From: Rhynchosporium graminicola
Lineage: Eukaryota; Ascomycota; Leotiomycetes; Helotiales; Ploettnerulaceae
Direction of reading: 5' to 3'
Assembly (NCBI GenBank): GCA_900074885.1
Contig: FJUW01000065.1
Span: 1 to 64,000 of the forward strand
Length of the DNA stretch: 64,000 nt
The notes under the pieces were generated by a model. That model was not told where the DNA came from and searched no databases. It saw only the letters and a list, made by a program, of their open reading frames with translations. Made by a program: the position numbers and the translations under genes. Positions 1-13,800 of the stretch are shown here, one piece after another. Each line of letters opens with the position of its first letter. Positions within the stretch are counted from its first letter, which is position 1.

Positions 1-181
1 AAGGTACAGGGTGTAGGTGCCAGGTATAACAAGGTACATGTGCAGGGTACTGAACCAGGTACTAAAACCATGTACTGATAAGGTACAGGGTGTGTATGCC
101 AGTGCAGGCAAAACTGACCAAGGTACTAGTTGTATGCTAATGCAGGCAAAACTGACCAAGGTACTGGTTACAAATCCAACA
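1..181 (-). mobile_element. Partial copia-type LTR, cut by the window edge
   Basis: This stretch is nearly the reverse complement of the first 150 bases or so of the solo LTR at 19,805-20,419, and shares its GTAC-rich motif run. It ends in CCAACA, which mirrors the TGTTGG start of that LTR. It interrupts the 5' LTR of the gypsy element that resumes at 182, because the matching 3' LTR has unrelated sequence upstream of the same junction. About 40 bases around the TGCAGGCAAAACTGACC motif are locally duplicated here. Whether it is a solo LTR or the end of a full element cannot be seen. Confidence 0.8.
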
Positions 182-342
182 ATTAGATAGGAGCTTCGTG
201 CTTAAATTTATATAGTAATTAATACCTGCTTATAACGTCTTAATTCTAATTAAGAACTGAACTTCTTATTTACTTTACTTTATAGCTAATACTAACTAAC
301 GAGCTTATATACCGCGTACTAGTTAGAACTAGGAATATTATA
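182..342 (+). repeat. Right part of the 5' LTR of the gypsy element at 182-6,596
   Basis: It aligns closely with 6,437-6,596, starting at ATTAGATAGGAGCTTCGTGC, with differences that are mostly C/T. The left part of this LTR lies outside the window, beyond the inserted copia-type LTR. Confidence 0.85.
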
Positions 343-3300
343 CTTTAAGTACTTTACTTGAAGTATCGTTAGTAAGAACGAAATAGCTAGTAAGGAAGGA
401 TCTGTCGTAGGAGAAAGCTCCTAGACTAGTAGGCCGGATAAAGTTAATAAGGTCGATAAGAGTATACTATTTCGTATAAACCTACTTAATACTTATTATA
501 GGAACTATAATAAACTAGGATAATTCATCCTCTAGTACTAAATATACCTCGCTTTTAACAGAGACAAGTTCGAAGCGGACTCCCTTAAAGTCCTATAGAT
601 CGCCTTATTCCTCCGCGATACTATAGCTCACTAGATTAAGCTAGCTTTAAGTGATTACTTAGTTAATCGATACTTATCTGGGGCTTATTCTACTACTATA
701 ACTAAAAAAAGCCGAGTTATCTTTCGAACTCTCGTAAGCTTTACTAATACTATTAAAGGAGTCTTCGGAGACCCTAATAAGAAGGAATAGGATAAGAAGT
801 ACCTGCTCGGAATTCGATAATAAGGATCCGTCTATAAATATATTACTAAGTTCTACTGATATTCTATATAGTTAGACTAGATAGATAGTAGATTAAGAGC
901 CTAATATTATCAAGGCCTTAAGGACTATATTAAGGATAAGCTCTCTAGGGCTAGTAAACTAGATAACTTAAAGGACTTAATTAGATTATCTACTACTATT
1001 AATAAATAAATCTAGGAATAAGCGAAAGAAAAAGAAGGATACTTTATATCTACTTACCTCTAGAAGCTCTAATTTCTATAATAATATAGTAAGTAATAAG
1101 GGAATTTCTAGCCTTACCCGAGTAATAAACGTAATTACTATAATCTAATAGAATTAGACAGAGTAGAGAGAGGATCTAAGGGCTAAGCTAAGAAAGATAA
1201 ACGTTAAGAGAAGGGCTTATATTATACGTATAGTAAGCTAGGATACCTCGCTTATAATTATTCTTAGAAGAAGAAGTAGAGAGGAAAACCCTAGAATAAA
1301 TCTAAGAGAGAATTCGAACTAGCCGAAAGGAAGCCAGATTACTAAGAAGCTTCTAGCGCAGAATAAAGCTTATAGGACTTTATAGCTTATAAATCTAGCG
1401 AAGAATTCGAAGAGAACTTAGTTAAACTTCTAAACGAAGACTAAGAAAGCTAGAGTATTATAGATAAAAATAACTATTTATATAATAATCTTCTATATAA
1501 TAATAAAAACTAGACTCTTCGAAATCACGATAATAGAAGAAGAATATAGGTTTATAATAGAACTAAGTCCGATTTTATAGAGTATTATTAAACTTATAAT
1601 ATACTTAACCCGGGTATAGACTGCGTTATTACTTATTATAATACTATTACTATTATATTCCAGGTTAATACTAGGGATATCGAGGAATAACTAGATTATT
1701 ATATAGCTAACCTCGAAGGAGAACCTAAACTAAAAGAGTTTAAATAACTAGATTAGTTTCTTCAGATAAAAGATACTTAAGCTATTACTAAGGAAATAGG
1801 AGGGGAATATTATTAGCAGAGAAGATAATACTTATTAGAACTAGTTACCTATTAAATAATAGTACTAGATCTGATTTAAGAGTAAGTTAATCTCTATTAC
1901 TATATACCTTATATCTTAATTACTTACGAACCCGGCCTTAGGACTTAGTTAGACGAAACGATAAGGAGAATTATTAAAGAAGCACGTGATTACTCTATAA
2001 TAGAACTACTATACCTAGAGCTTACTACTACTAGAGAGTTCGATCAGTTAATCTTATTAGTTATAGTAGATAATATTAAGATAAAAGCACTTATCGATTC
2101 AGGAGCTATAAGACGCTTTATAAACTTAGCCTTTATCGAGAAATAGAATATTCCTACTATTATTAATCCGAAACTATACTACTTTACCTTATTAGATAGA
2201 AAAGGCACTAGATCAGATAGATAGATCCGCAGAAGAATAAGAGGAATAAAGATAGTTATTAATAGATACGAAGAAACGCTTTATTTCGATATTATACTTA
2301 CTAGATAATATAATATCGTATTAGGAACGTTATAGCTATATAACTATAATCCTAGCGTAGACTAAGTAACTAAGAGGATTATATTTAGTAACTATAAATA
2401 TAAGCGTAGTTAACTAGCTAGTAAATAAGAGGCTAGCGCTACTTTCTTAATAATAACGCCGATAGACTCTAGCTAGTTAAGTCGGGTTCCTAGTTAGATA
2501 GAACCTAGGAATTATCTTAGCTAGATAAATAATATTCGGGAATAGCTACTCGAACTATATAAGAAGTTCTCGAAATTATTCGAGGATCCGCAGGATATAA
2601 GGGCTTTACTTAAGTATAAACTCTAGGATTATAAGATAAACTTTAAAGATAGATTTATATTTATCGTAGAGAAACTTCGCTACTATAACTATAATACTAT
2701 AAGGACGCTTAAGGAGTATTAAGAGTTAGATATAAAGAAAGAATAGATTCGGAAATCTAAGTTACTATATACTATTAATATACTAGTAGTTAAGAAGGCA
2801 GGAGATCCTAAGGGAGGACTATATAGAGACTATCGGATAATTAATAGTAGAACTATAAGAGATATATATCTTTTACTAAATGCGTAGTACCTACGGGATA
2901 AGCTAGCTAGAGTAAAGATATATACTAAGTTAGATTAATATAACACGTTTAATTTAATCCGAATTAAAGAGGGATATAAGCAGAAGACTACTTTCGTATT
3001 ACCCTTAGGGCTATAGGAATATATAGTAATACTATTCAGCTTAACTAATACTTTAGCTATATATTAAAGATAGAATAATAATATTCTTAAGAACTTTATT
3101 AGGAAATTCGCTATATACTACTTAGATAATATCCTAGTATACTCAGAGACTATTAAAGTATACTAGGGCTATATTACCTAAGTTATAGAAGTACTATATA
3201 AGGTAGATTCTAGATTAAAAATATCGAAATATGAATTCTTAGTTAAATAAATTACTTTTCTAAGGTATATTATTCGCTTAGGAGAGATAAGTATTAACTT

Positions 3301-6100
3301 AGAGAAAATTAAAGCTATAAAGGAATAGGAATCTCTAAAGAATATTAAGGATATATAATTATAATTAGGTTTCGCTAACTTCTACTAATAGTTTATTAGA
3401 AACTATTCTAAGATTACCGAACTACTTATAAGCTTAATAAGGAAAGGCGTTCCTTTTACTTAGACTAGCTAATATAAGAAAGCTTTTCAGAGAATTAAGA
3501 GAGAATTTATAAAAGAACTAATCTTATATAGTTTCAATAAAGAAAAGGGAAGTATAATAGAAATAAACGCCTCTAATACTTATACTAGCGTAGTATACCT
3601 GCAGCGAGATAACGAAGGATAACTATACCTAGTCGCTTACTTTTCCGAGAAAATATCTCTAGCTAAATAGAATTATAATATCTATAAGAAAGACCTTATA
3701 GCGATTATTAAAGCACTTAAATACTAGAAAATATACTTATAAAGAGCTAAGTTCCTAGTTATTATCTATACTAATTATATAAATCTCCGAACTTTTATAA
3801 CTACTAAGGTCTTAGATAATCGTCGATTAGCCTGATAATTAGAGGAACTCGCCTCTTTTAATCTAGTTATTAAGTATATATAAGGAAAGGATAATATATA
3901 AGTAGATACTCTAAGTGGATTACTAAGTTATAAGAATAATAAGGTCTATAATAAGACTGCCTTACTTAGATAGCTAGATAATAGAGATATAGTTACTAAT
4001 ATCTAAGAAGCTACTGCGATTAAGTAAGAAATTAAAGGACCTTAGTATAATACTTTAAAAGAGGCCTAGAAGAAGGATAGAATATCCCTAGATAAGACTA
4101 AGGAACTTATTATAAGGAATATAATTAAGAATAGTATTATACGAGTTAATAGGAAAATTTAGCTTCCGCTAAGCTTAATAGAAGTATATATTAAAGAATA
4201 ACACGAGCTTCCCGCGTATAGATACTAAGGGATACGAAGAATATATCTAAGGATTTTAAGAAACTATTAGTTAGAAGGATTCCGCTAAGTAGTTAAAGAA
4301 GTATTAGCTAACTATAATACTTATATTAGGAATAAGTCTTCTTAATATATACCTTATAGTTAGATAATTATAGTACTAATACTACTAATATCTTAGAAAT
4401 CGATATCATAGGACTTCATAGGGCTATTACTGCTATCGAAGGACCTAGTTATAAGAGTTAGCTATAATATAATACTTATTATTATAGAAAGACTTACTAA
4501 GTATATAATCTTAGTACTAGTCTTATCTACTCTTATAGCCGAATACCTAGTATAAGTATACCTTAAGGAGGTAGTCTCTAAGTATAAAGTACCCGAAGAA
4601 ATAGTATCGGATCGAGATAAGTTATTTATATTAAAATTCTAGAATACTTTAATAGAGTTCCTAGGGACTAAATGAAAACTATTAATAGCTTTCTATCCTT
4701 AGACTAATAGAGGAAATAAAAGAATAAACTAAGTAGTTAAAGTATACTTATACTACTATATTAACTATTAATAAAATAATTAGGTAGAACTACTACTATT
4801 AGTAGAATTTATATATAATAGCTTAACTACGGAAATAATAAAAGTTATATTATTCTTCGCGAATTATAAGTATGAACCTGTCGCTTATAGAGAACCTAAC
4901 TTAATAGTTAAGAATAATAATATAGCTCGTATCTAGGTTAGGAATATCTAGGACCTTTATAAGGAACTTATAGAAGAACTCCGGTTTATAGTAGAGAAGA
5001 ATATATATTACTATAATAAAAATCGTAGTTAAGAGCTAACGCTATAGGAGGAGGATAGGGTTTACTTTCTACGAAAAAATATTAATATATAGAGACTAAG
5101 TAATAAGTTAGACTATAAGAAACTTAAACCTTTTAAAATTAAATATATTAAAGGACTATTAAATTATAAACTCTAGCTATTAGTTATAATAAAGAAGATA
5201 TTCTTAATATTCTATATATCCTTATTAGAAAAAGTATTACTAGGAGTACTACTAGCCCTAAAGATATACGCTAAACTAGTTAACCTACTCGTAGAATATA
5301 ATATAAAGGAACTACTAGACTATTAGTATAAACGAGGTATTATTAGATACTTAGTAAAATAGAAGAACTACTTATATTCGGAAAATATATAGGAACTTAA
5401 GTTAAACTTTTATTACTTAGTATTACTAGCTAATTTCTATTAATAAAACCTAGATCTACTTAGAGCGAGTTAGTAGAGTTAAAAGGAAAGTTAACTATCG
5501 GGTCGAACGAGAGGTCGATAAGGACGTCGGAACTAGAGGGTTCCGCGCTTACTAACTTAGTATTATTAGATACTCTCTTCCTTTCCTATTTCTCTTTTTC
5601 TTCCTTTTCTAGAACTCTAAAAGTATTAAGCTTAGCTATCGAGTTCAGACTAGTAGTAATTATCTTTTACTACTATTCGTATAAGAAACGTTTCTATTTC
5701 TTTAATTTTATAATTCGCGTATAGAACTCGACTATAGCTAAGTCTTCCTTATCTTCTAATTATTCGATTTAGGAATTAAGACTTTCCTATTCGGAAGCTA
5801 TAGGTATCCGGTTCCTTATATAAATATCGCAGGATTTATTTAGTCGGGCGTAACAATTATATCTAGTTAGTTTAGGATCACGAGGCGATATATACTCTTT
5901 ATATTCCGCTTTTTCATATCTAGTATATAATACTATAATTTTACTACTTAATTCTATTTATCTTCCGAGTATAATATAATTAACTCGTTTAGTTAAGCGT
6001 TCAGGGGGCATAATAAAAGAAGAAGATAGCTATAAGCAGTCGTCGATATTTCCTTAGGCGTACTTAAGCGTAGGGATACGCTAAGACAGAAGGGGGATAG

Positions 6101-6596
6101 TATTACGAACTAGTATAGTTCTTAGTACTAAAACCGTCTTAGTACTAGAATACTAATAGTACTACCTAGTAGTGAATACCAGACGGGTTTTAGTACTAGA
6201 AAAGAGTTAGTACTATTAGAGGAAAAGTACTAATATAGTTATAGTATAAACTAGCGAGTAGTACTATATATCTACTTATATTGAAGTAATAATAGTATTA
6301 TAGCTATAGGTGATCTAGGATCACGTGATATGCTAGACTACTAGATAGGTCGCGAGAGCTTGCGCGCTCTGCAAGATAGTCTTATATAGCTAGTATAAGG
6401 AAACGAAGATTCTATATAAGACTGGCACTTCTGCTATTAGATAGGAGCTTCGTGCTTAAATTCATATAGTAATTAATACCTGCTTATAATATCTTAATTC
6501 TAATTAAGAACCGAACTTCTTATTTACTTTACTTTATAGCTAATACTAACCGACGAGCCTGTATACCGCGTACTAGTCAGAACCAGGAACGTTATA
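6101..6596 (+). repeat. 3' LTR of the gypsy element at 182-6,596
   Basis: It begins just after the polypurine tract with TATTACGAAC (probably a mutated TGTTACG) and ends near GTTATA, a likely mutated GTTACA. Its last 160 bases match 182-342. Length is about 496 bases. The exact ends are inferred, because no target duplication can be checked on the left side. Confidence 0.75.
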
Positions 6597-7767
6597 CTAG
6601 GACCTTATAAAGTATATAATCTCTGATTAAAGCTTGAAGTTTAACGATCTAGACTTAAGGATTCGAGTTACTACCTCTTCCTTTACCTCTAGCGGATACT
6701 CCTATAATAAGATAAAGTCTATAAGCTTTTCGTATATTAGATTAAATAATCGCGTTAGTTTAATAAAGCTCCTATCTCAGGGCTCGAAGAAGGTATTAAA
6801 GGTTTACTCTCTTTTCGACTAGTAATCCCTTAATCGCTAGGGCTAAATAAGTAAGCGATATTAACTTCTTAATCTATATATAGATTTTAGCGTAAGTAAG
6901 AGCCTTTTAGCTATAGGTAGCGAGATCGAGTATAAATTACTTATTTTCGATCTCTGCTTCAGATTTTCAAGACGCTATAGTAATTATAACCGGTTTTTTA
7001 GGTTTAGCTAGAATAAGGCGTATAGGAGTTATATCGAGCACCTGACTTATATCTCGAGTGCTTCTAATTAGCTTAGTAATCTGCTCTTTAGCTTATTGAA
7101 CTAATTCAAGCTCCTAAGTCTTTATTTCTATATTGAAATCTACTTTAGAGCTTCGATTCTCGCTATTAGCGATCTCTTATAGCTATCGTAATCTGATCTG
7201 AAGGAGCTCGGCAGGAGATACTTAATCTAGTAGATCTAGATCTATATATTACTATACCCTGATTATTCTAGCTATAAATTAAGTATAGGAAATCTAATCT
7301 AGCTATTACTCTAGCTTCTTATAGACTATTTTATTACTAAGATTAAGTAAATCGTTAGAAAGATCTTTGAAAGATATAATTAAGTAGTTGAAAAGCTATA
7401 AGGAGCTTATAGAACGTTAATTAATATATTATAAAAGGCCTGAATAGGTAACTCTAGTAATTAAAAGCTAAATTAAAGCTTTACTTCTATATATATAATA
7501 GGTAGCTATAAAAGCGATATATTAATATAGCTCTTAACTATAGTACAAAAGTAAGGTAAGCTTTAATAGAGGTGAAAGATTACTTGGAGGAATCAGAAGA
7601 TAGGAAAATTATAGTTATCTCTAAATATTAATTATCGAGAGCGTTATCTCTTCAGAAGGAAGAGAGAAAGCTTACTTTAAATACATAAGGAGATTATATG
7701 AGTATACACTAGGCTATGCAGGTGATTAGACATAACGTGACTATATATAATAGATGAAAGTGTACGA
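6597..7767 (-). other. Decayed coding remnant of an unidentified repeat
   Basis: The sequence is as TA-rich as its neighbours. On the minus strand, stretches read as protein-like sequence with scattered TAA/TAG stops, including a segment near 7,000-7,080 with a PIRLILAKPKKPV-like run and a basic GKGRG run near 6,690. I do not recognise the protein. It separates the gypsy element ending at 6,596 from the truncated family-A gypsy element that becomes readable at about 7,768. It may be a third transposon type or a RIP-mutated host gene. Nothing intact longer than about 60 codons is present. Confidence 0.4.
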
Positions 7768-8882
7768 TAGAAATTCTATCTATCTAGCTTACTTACTAGT
7801 TAGAACCTTAGTAGTTATAAAGTACTCTAAGGATTAGTAGTTCGTATATACGCTAGTCTAGTATTATAATAATATAAGTTCAGGTCTCTATTTCCGAAAG
7901 GACTTAATAATAGTATATAGTTCCTTATTATAGATCTCCTAGTTTAATTTTTACTTATTTAGAATATAAGAGTAGAATCTAATTAGATACTATCAGTTAT
8001 CTTTATATAATTAGAAGATAACTCTAGCTATAATACTATTAGAACTATTAGTTTCTAGTTTAATCTATAATTCCGAGTCGAAATAGTATAGTTTCTATAC
8101 TAATAATAGCTATTACTTTAGCTCGTCGAAGGATTTCTTATCATCGTTAGTAAAATTCTATAGTACTATAGGCCTAGTAAGTATTAAGAGAGGTTTAGCG
8201 ATAAGGCTGAAATTCCGAATAAACTAATAGTAGAAACTGTAGAATCCTAGGAAGGATTTTATAACTATTAATATTTCAGGGTACTTCTAATTTATTAATA
8301 ATATTACCTTCTCGAGATCTAATTTAGTTCTATTAGTAATAATAATATATCTAAAGTATTTAGTCTGAGTAATAAGTAATTCGCTCTTCTTAATATCTAC
8401 TTAGAGTCCGGTATCTATTAAGTATTATAGTATTAATTTAATATACTCTTTATACTTCTAGAGCGTTTCTGAGTATATAAAGATATTATCTAAGTAAGCT
8501 ATATAGAAATCGTCTAAATAGTCTAGTAATATATTATTTATATATCGCTAGTATATACTAGGTCTAATATAAAGCTCGAAAAGTAATACCTTATATTTAT
8601 AGGATCTGAAGCAAGTTCGGAAGATAATATACTCCTCTAATTCGAGGTCTATATAAATATAGTTAAATACTACCCGGATATCTAGTTTTATAAAAACTAT
8701 AGCTTTAGATATATAAGTTAAGAGCTTATCGATCTTAGGTATTAGGTATAAATCCTTTCGGGTAATCATATTAAGCTTATAATAGTCGATATAGAACTAT
8801 AAGCTTCTATTAGCTTTCTTAATAAATAAGATAAAGGATACGAAAGGACTTTAGCTAGATTTTAAATCCCTTATCTAAGTTG

Positions 8883-9075
8883 TGTTGGTATCACTCTATC
8901 GTAGTACGTACAATTAAGTAGTCTGCGTGAGCCAAAGTACAGTAGTAATAGTAGTGGTATTATCTGTTGTATCATAGCTGGCTTTCCTAGTTAGTCGAGA
9001 CTCCGTAAGGGAGATATATCTGGCCGGCTAAACCCCGGTGCAGATACTCGACTAACACGTGACTATAGACTAACA
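8883..9075 (-). repeat. 3' LTR of the copia element
   Basis: It begins TGTTGGTATCAC, ends GACTAACA and matches 23,573-23,765 base for base over long stretches. It is preceded by AGTTG. Confidence 0.88.
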
Positions 9076-10565
9076 CTAGGAGTACTTAAAAGTAGCTCTA
9101 AACTATCTACTTCTCCGTATGAAAGTAATACTTTTTGCCTTCTAATAAGAGTAGTACTATAGTACTACTCGTGCAGAAGTATTATATAGTATATAGGTTT
9201 CCACGTGATCAGGTCTAAAGATTATGCTTAAAAGATGACTGAACTAAACGCCTTATAGGCTCTCTTCCGGCTTCAAGTTATCTAAATTCCCTCTATCTAC
9301 CTATTCTATAGGCTTAATAACTAATTGATTTGTATATAATAGCTCCTTCAGAGCTCTATTACAATTTGTCTTAGTTATCGTATCCGCAGGGTTATCTAGC
9401 CCTACTACCTAAATCACTTCTGATATCTCTTTTCTTTCGTACGCCTAACGTAGACATATAAGGTCAATTATTAATCTCTTCTCTCTTATAGTATTAAGTC
9501 GTACTACGCAGTCGTATAAAGACTTAGAATCGGTAACTATAACTAAAGGTAGTACTATGATCTCTATAATCTATTCGATAGTAGTCTTAATAGCACTAGC
9601 TATATTAAAACCTTTTGATATAGCGTATAGTTCAGAGGCTAGTATAGATCTAATAACTCTCTTATAGCAGACCGAAGACTAGTGAATAACGTTTACCTTA
9701 TTATACTTATCTATAAGTACGTAGATATAGCTAATTTGAGAGTAGAAGTCTTTCAAATTAGTAAATGAACTATTAGTAAATATAACGAGTTTCAGAGACT
9801 CCTTATCTAATTTAAAGTATCGGAGACCTTTACTATAGTTAAGCTTTTACTATAAGATTCTCTTATTTAAGAGCTTAAAGTCTTTCTCTATCGGATTTAT
9901 AGTTTATATAGCAGAAGAGATATCAAACGATACTTCTAGCTAAGAAACAGTTAGTAGGTATAAACCTCTAGCTCTCTAGGCGGCAAATTGCTCGATTTAG
10001 GTAAGACCTTATCGTATACCTCCACGGGAGTTAGTGAGATTAACTAGTTCTTTCTTAATTATTCTTAGCGTCTTATCGTACGATTATTAAGAGAGTCGAA
10101 TAGAGCTATTAGTTTCTAAGGTAATATAACCTCTATTAAAGTCAATTGAGTATAAAGTAGTTAATTGCTCTCTCTCGTTCGACTTAAACTTAGCTTTCTA
10201 TAGCTCTCTTTCTTCTGCGTCTATAAAGGTCTTATTACCGACGAAGAAAGTATCGTTAATCTGAAGACTAAGAGCTCTTATACTAGCTTTATTACCTGAA
10301 ACAGATAGTAGACACGTGTTAAACGTCGATAGTACTATATAGAGCTTCTTAACCTTATATCTATAGTATATACGGAACTAATAGTTCGCTGACTCTAGTA
10401 TACTATATATAGGGCTAACGCACCGCAAAAACTAATATAGCTAAGTCAGAATCTCCTTTAGAGGGCGCACGAAGAAGTCACGTATTAGGTATAACGTAGA
10501 CTAAGTATAAGCTTATGTAATATTATAGCTATATACCTTAAACTTAGGGTGCATAACTGCGTATA

Positions 10566-10833
10566 TATGACGACAGCTCACCTGAATATCACATGAGAAG
10601 AAGGATAGATAACAGGGCCTAAGTTCAAAGGTATCCCGGCAGAACTAGTATAAAAACCGATATAGTATCGGACTAGTACCGGCGCATATATATAAGATGC
10701 TTTATACTCTATCTCTCTTCTTCTTCCTTCCTTATCTTTTTATTTCTTTCGTAGTAGACTATATGAGATCGCTCTTAGCTTCCCTACTTATTTATTCTTA
10801 CTTATATACTGCCTTAAGTCTTATGTCGTTATA
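10566..10833 (+). repeat. 5' LTR of the full-length family-A gypsy element
   Basis: It is 268 bases long and starts TATGACGACAGC (ancestral TGTGACGAC, as kept at 42,347). It ends GTCGTTATA, for ancestral GTCGTTACA. It is followed by a leader shared with the gag-only family-B element. Confidence 0.9.
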
Positions 10834-13800
10834 TTAAATAAAAAGATTAAGATAGCCGGAGATAGCTTATTATAATATCTTACTACTAAGTTAGTTATTC
10901 GATAACTACTCGCATATAGCTAAGATACTAGAGATCTCTCGGATAACTATGAATTAGGGTTTAATTCAGCTTATCGTAAATAGTATAATAGAGGAGGTCT
11001 TCGCTAACGCTCTTTTAATAACCCCCTTAGTATAAAGGAATTATAGACAGATTTTGAAGAAAGTGTAATAAATACCCCGGAACTTTAACCTCTACGTATC
11101 GCTGCCGAAATAGCCCCGATATACCCCTTTTTAAGCTATTATTATAGCTCTTAACTAATAAACTAGAGACCCCTCTAGTTCTAGGGGAACCCGACGCGAT
11201 CCTCCCCGCTCTACCTCTGAACCTAATCCGTTATACCCTTCCTTGCCCTAAACGTCTCTTACCCTAAAGAACGTTAATACCTTATTAAGGAAGTACTAAC
11301 TAAGAGGGAAAGGAAAATAAAGGCGAAATTCACTAGGAGTATAATCGCTAAGTACTCTTACTACCGCAGGTGACTCGAACCTGATCTATTCCTTCTTATA
11401 ACGATTAGCGGACTAAGAGGAAAAGAATAACTCTCTAGAAGATACTATAGATAGACTAATCTCCGCATAAGATAGGTTCCTTATAGGGGTCCCTCGCCTG
11501 TCTTCGACTCTCCTACTAGAACTAATACTATAATCTCCGCGTATAGCGGAGTTTAATAACTTAATAAACTCTATTCTAATAAATAGTACAAAGAGAGAGG
11601 ATACTATTCCTAATAAACTATCTCCCTCTCCCGGCGCCGAATCAGTAGAGTCACGCCCTAGGAAGTCTTATCTTACTAAGAAGATCCTGCCCTTAGATAA
11701 TAGATCGGACTCTACTTTCCTCTAATAGAGAGTATCGATACGAGACCGGCTAGCTATAAACGCTGACTACTACCCTACGGACTTCTCCCGGCGCGTTCTC
11801 GTATAGGGGCTAGTTACTAGATTAGCTAAGGAGTATCTTACGCCTTAGTATCTCGCTGATAAGTTTAAAACTAGCGATAAAATGATCTCCTTATTAGAGC
11901 AGAACTTTCTTACTGGTTTAGAGGAAGACGACTACTGTAACGCTTTCTACCGCTTAGAAATATAATAACCTGGCTATATACGCGAGACCTTCGCCGAGTT
12001 TCGTAGTCGATTTCAAAGCGCTGCTATCTAAGGTAAGGTTAAAAGGAAGGAGTAGTTCTTCTATATATAGGATAAGATTATACTATCCTTACGCGCTTTA
12101 ACCCTTATTATTAAACTAATATAGAATAAGGACTATACTTCTATAGTTAGATCCTTACTTTCTTTTGATACTAAGCGTCGCTATAACTCAGAACGTACCT
12201 ATCCCGAGAAAGCTACTGCCTAGGTATAGTACCGTAAGCTTACTATTACTACTGCGACTACTACTAGTTCTACCTCTTACCGGTCCTTAAGCTTAGCTCC
12301 TCGATAAAATACTCAAAAACTATACGTAAATAATTCTACCCCGGTACGGGCTAGTACTCCCTCCGCGCTAAAACGCCCTGCTACCTCGACCGGAGAACCC
12401 CTTAGGTATTATAGTTATAGATAGCTCGGTTATATTAAGCTAGACTGCCCTAACCCGCCTAAGGTTCAATTGATCGACGAATTTCCAGAAGAGGATTAAG
12501 TAACTAAGGAAGCAGTAGAAGACGTACCCTCCGAATCTGGACTAATACTAGAGGGAAACGATAAGGCCTAGGTAAAAACTCTTTCCTAGGTCTACGTAAG
12601 TATAATCTCTCTAATCTAGACCTTAACTCCCTAATAGGAGGTAAGTAATTTATATACCTGACTATAGTTAGTATAAACAGGCTAGGAGTCTCTATAAATA
12701 GCTTAATCGATACCGGAGCGAATAGTTATCTATTTATTAATCGTACTCTCGCCGGACGACTATCGGGGGCCCTCGGTATTAAAATCGAGCTACTGCCCTA
12801 TTCTATTCTAATACGTGAGTTCTAATAGTCTATCAGAACCTATATTACCTATTTCATATATTTATACCTTTCTATTAATAGTAGGCGTATTTATAACTGC
12901 CCTTTTATTTTTCTTAATTTAGGATAGTAAGATATAATTATTAGTATTAAATAGATACGACGATTTTAGGTTAAGCTAGATACGCTCTACTATAAGCTAC
13001 TATAGTCGGAACGCTATCTAGCTACTCTCTAATACGATAAGGAGATAATTATAACTCTACTGCCTCGTAAACTTAGTATCAATCGATCTTACTAAATCGA
13101 CGCTAACGCGCGGGACTTAGCTATAAACTAGCTAGACTAACGCTAATTATACTAAATAGTAGCGATATAGTATATTAACGTATTATCCCTACCCTTTAAC
13201 TTATTTCCGCCTATCGCTAAGGAATCCGAACCCCTTTCCGCTCCGAATTCATCGAGAAAGGTACTTGCGCCGAAACTTTACTGTAAGTACTCCTCTTAAC
13301 CTCCGAGGATCTAGAAACCGGTTCCGATTTACTAAATTAGTACTACGGCTTTTCACTTTAATATAAAACATAAAGGTTCCGAATTATTCTTTACTAGTAT
13401 CTACGAGATAGACTACTTCTTGTAAGACCGTCTAAATAGCGACTCTCCTAAGGATCCTGATACCGAACGACTCGTAGCTGAAAAGCTACCGGAATAGTAT
13501 TATACTTTTAAGGAAGCCTTTTCTAAGCGGGATTCTAATATTCTTCCGCTATATCGCTTATACGATTATAAAATCATTCTAGAAGAACTATTACCTAACG
13601 TATATTCGCCCTTATATTAGTAATCTACAGACGAATTACAAGTGACTAAAGAGTACCTTATAGAAAACCTAGATAAGGGATTTATCGAATCTAGCTAAAG
13701 TCCCTTTATATCACTTATACTATTTATTAAAAAGGCCGATAGAGGATTACGCTTCTATATTAATTATCGTAAGCTTAATACGATCACTCGAAAGGATTCC

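Larger units (their letters stand above)
182..6596 (+). mobile_element. Degenerate Ty3/gypsy chromodomain retrotransposon, RIP-mutated
   Basis: The plus strand carries gag-pol in the Ty3/gypsy order, broken throughout by TAA/TAG where Gln codons are expected. Readable landmarks are a CCHC knuckle near 1,216-1,262 with Cys and His codons turned into Tyr, a DSGA protease motif near 2,095, a reverse transcriptase with YLDN in place of YLDD near 3,118-3,132, RNase H about 3,540-3,900, integrase about 4,150-5,050, and a chromodomain-like segment about 5,320-5,420. A polypurine tract (AGAAGGGGG) precedes the 3' LTR at 6,101. The 5' LTR is truncated by the insertion at 1-181. No frame is usable, so this is a dead copy. 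Confidence 0.9.
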
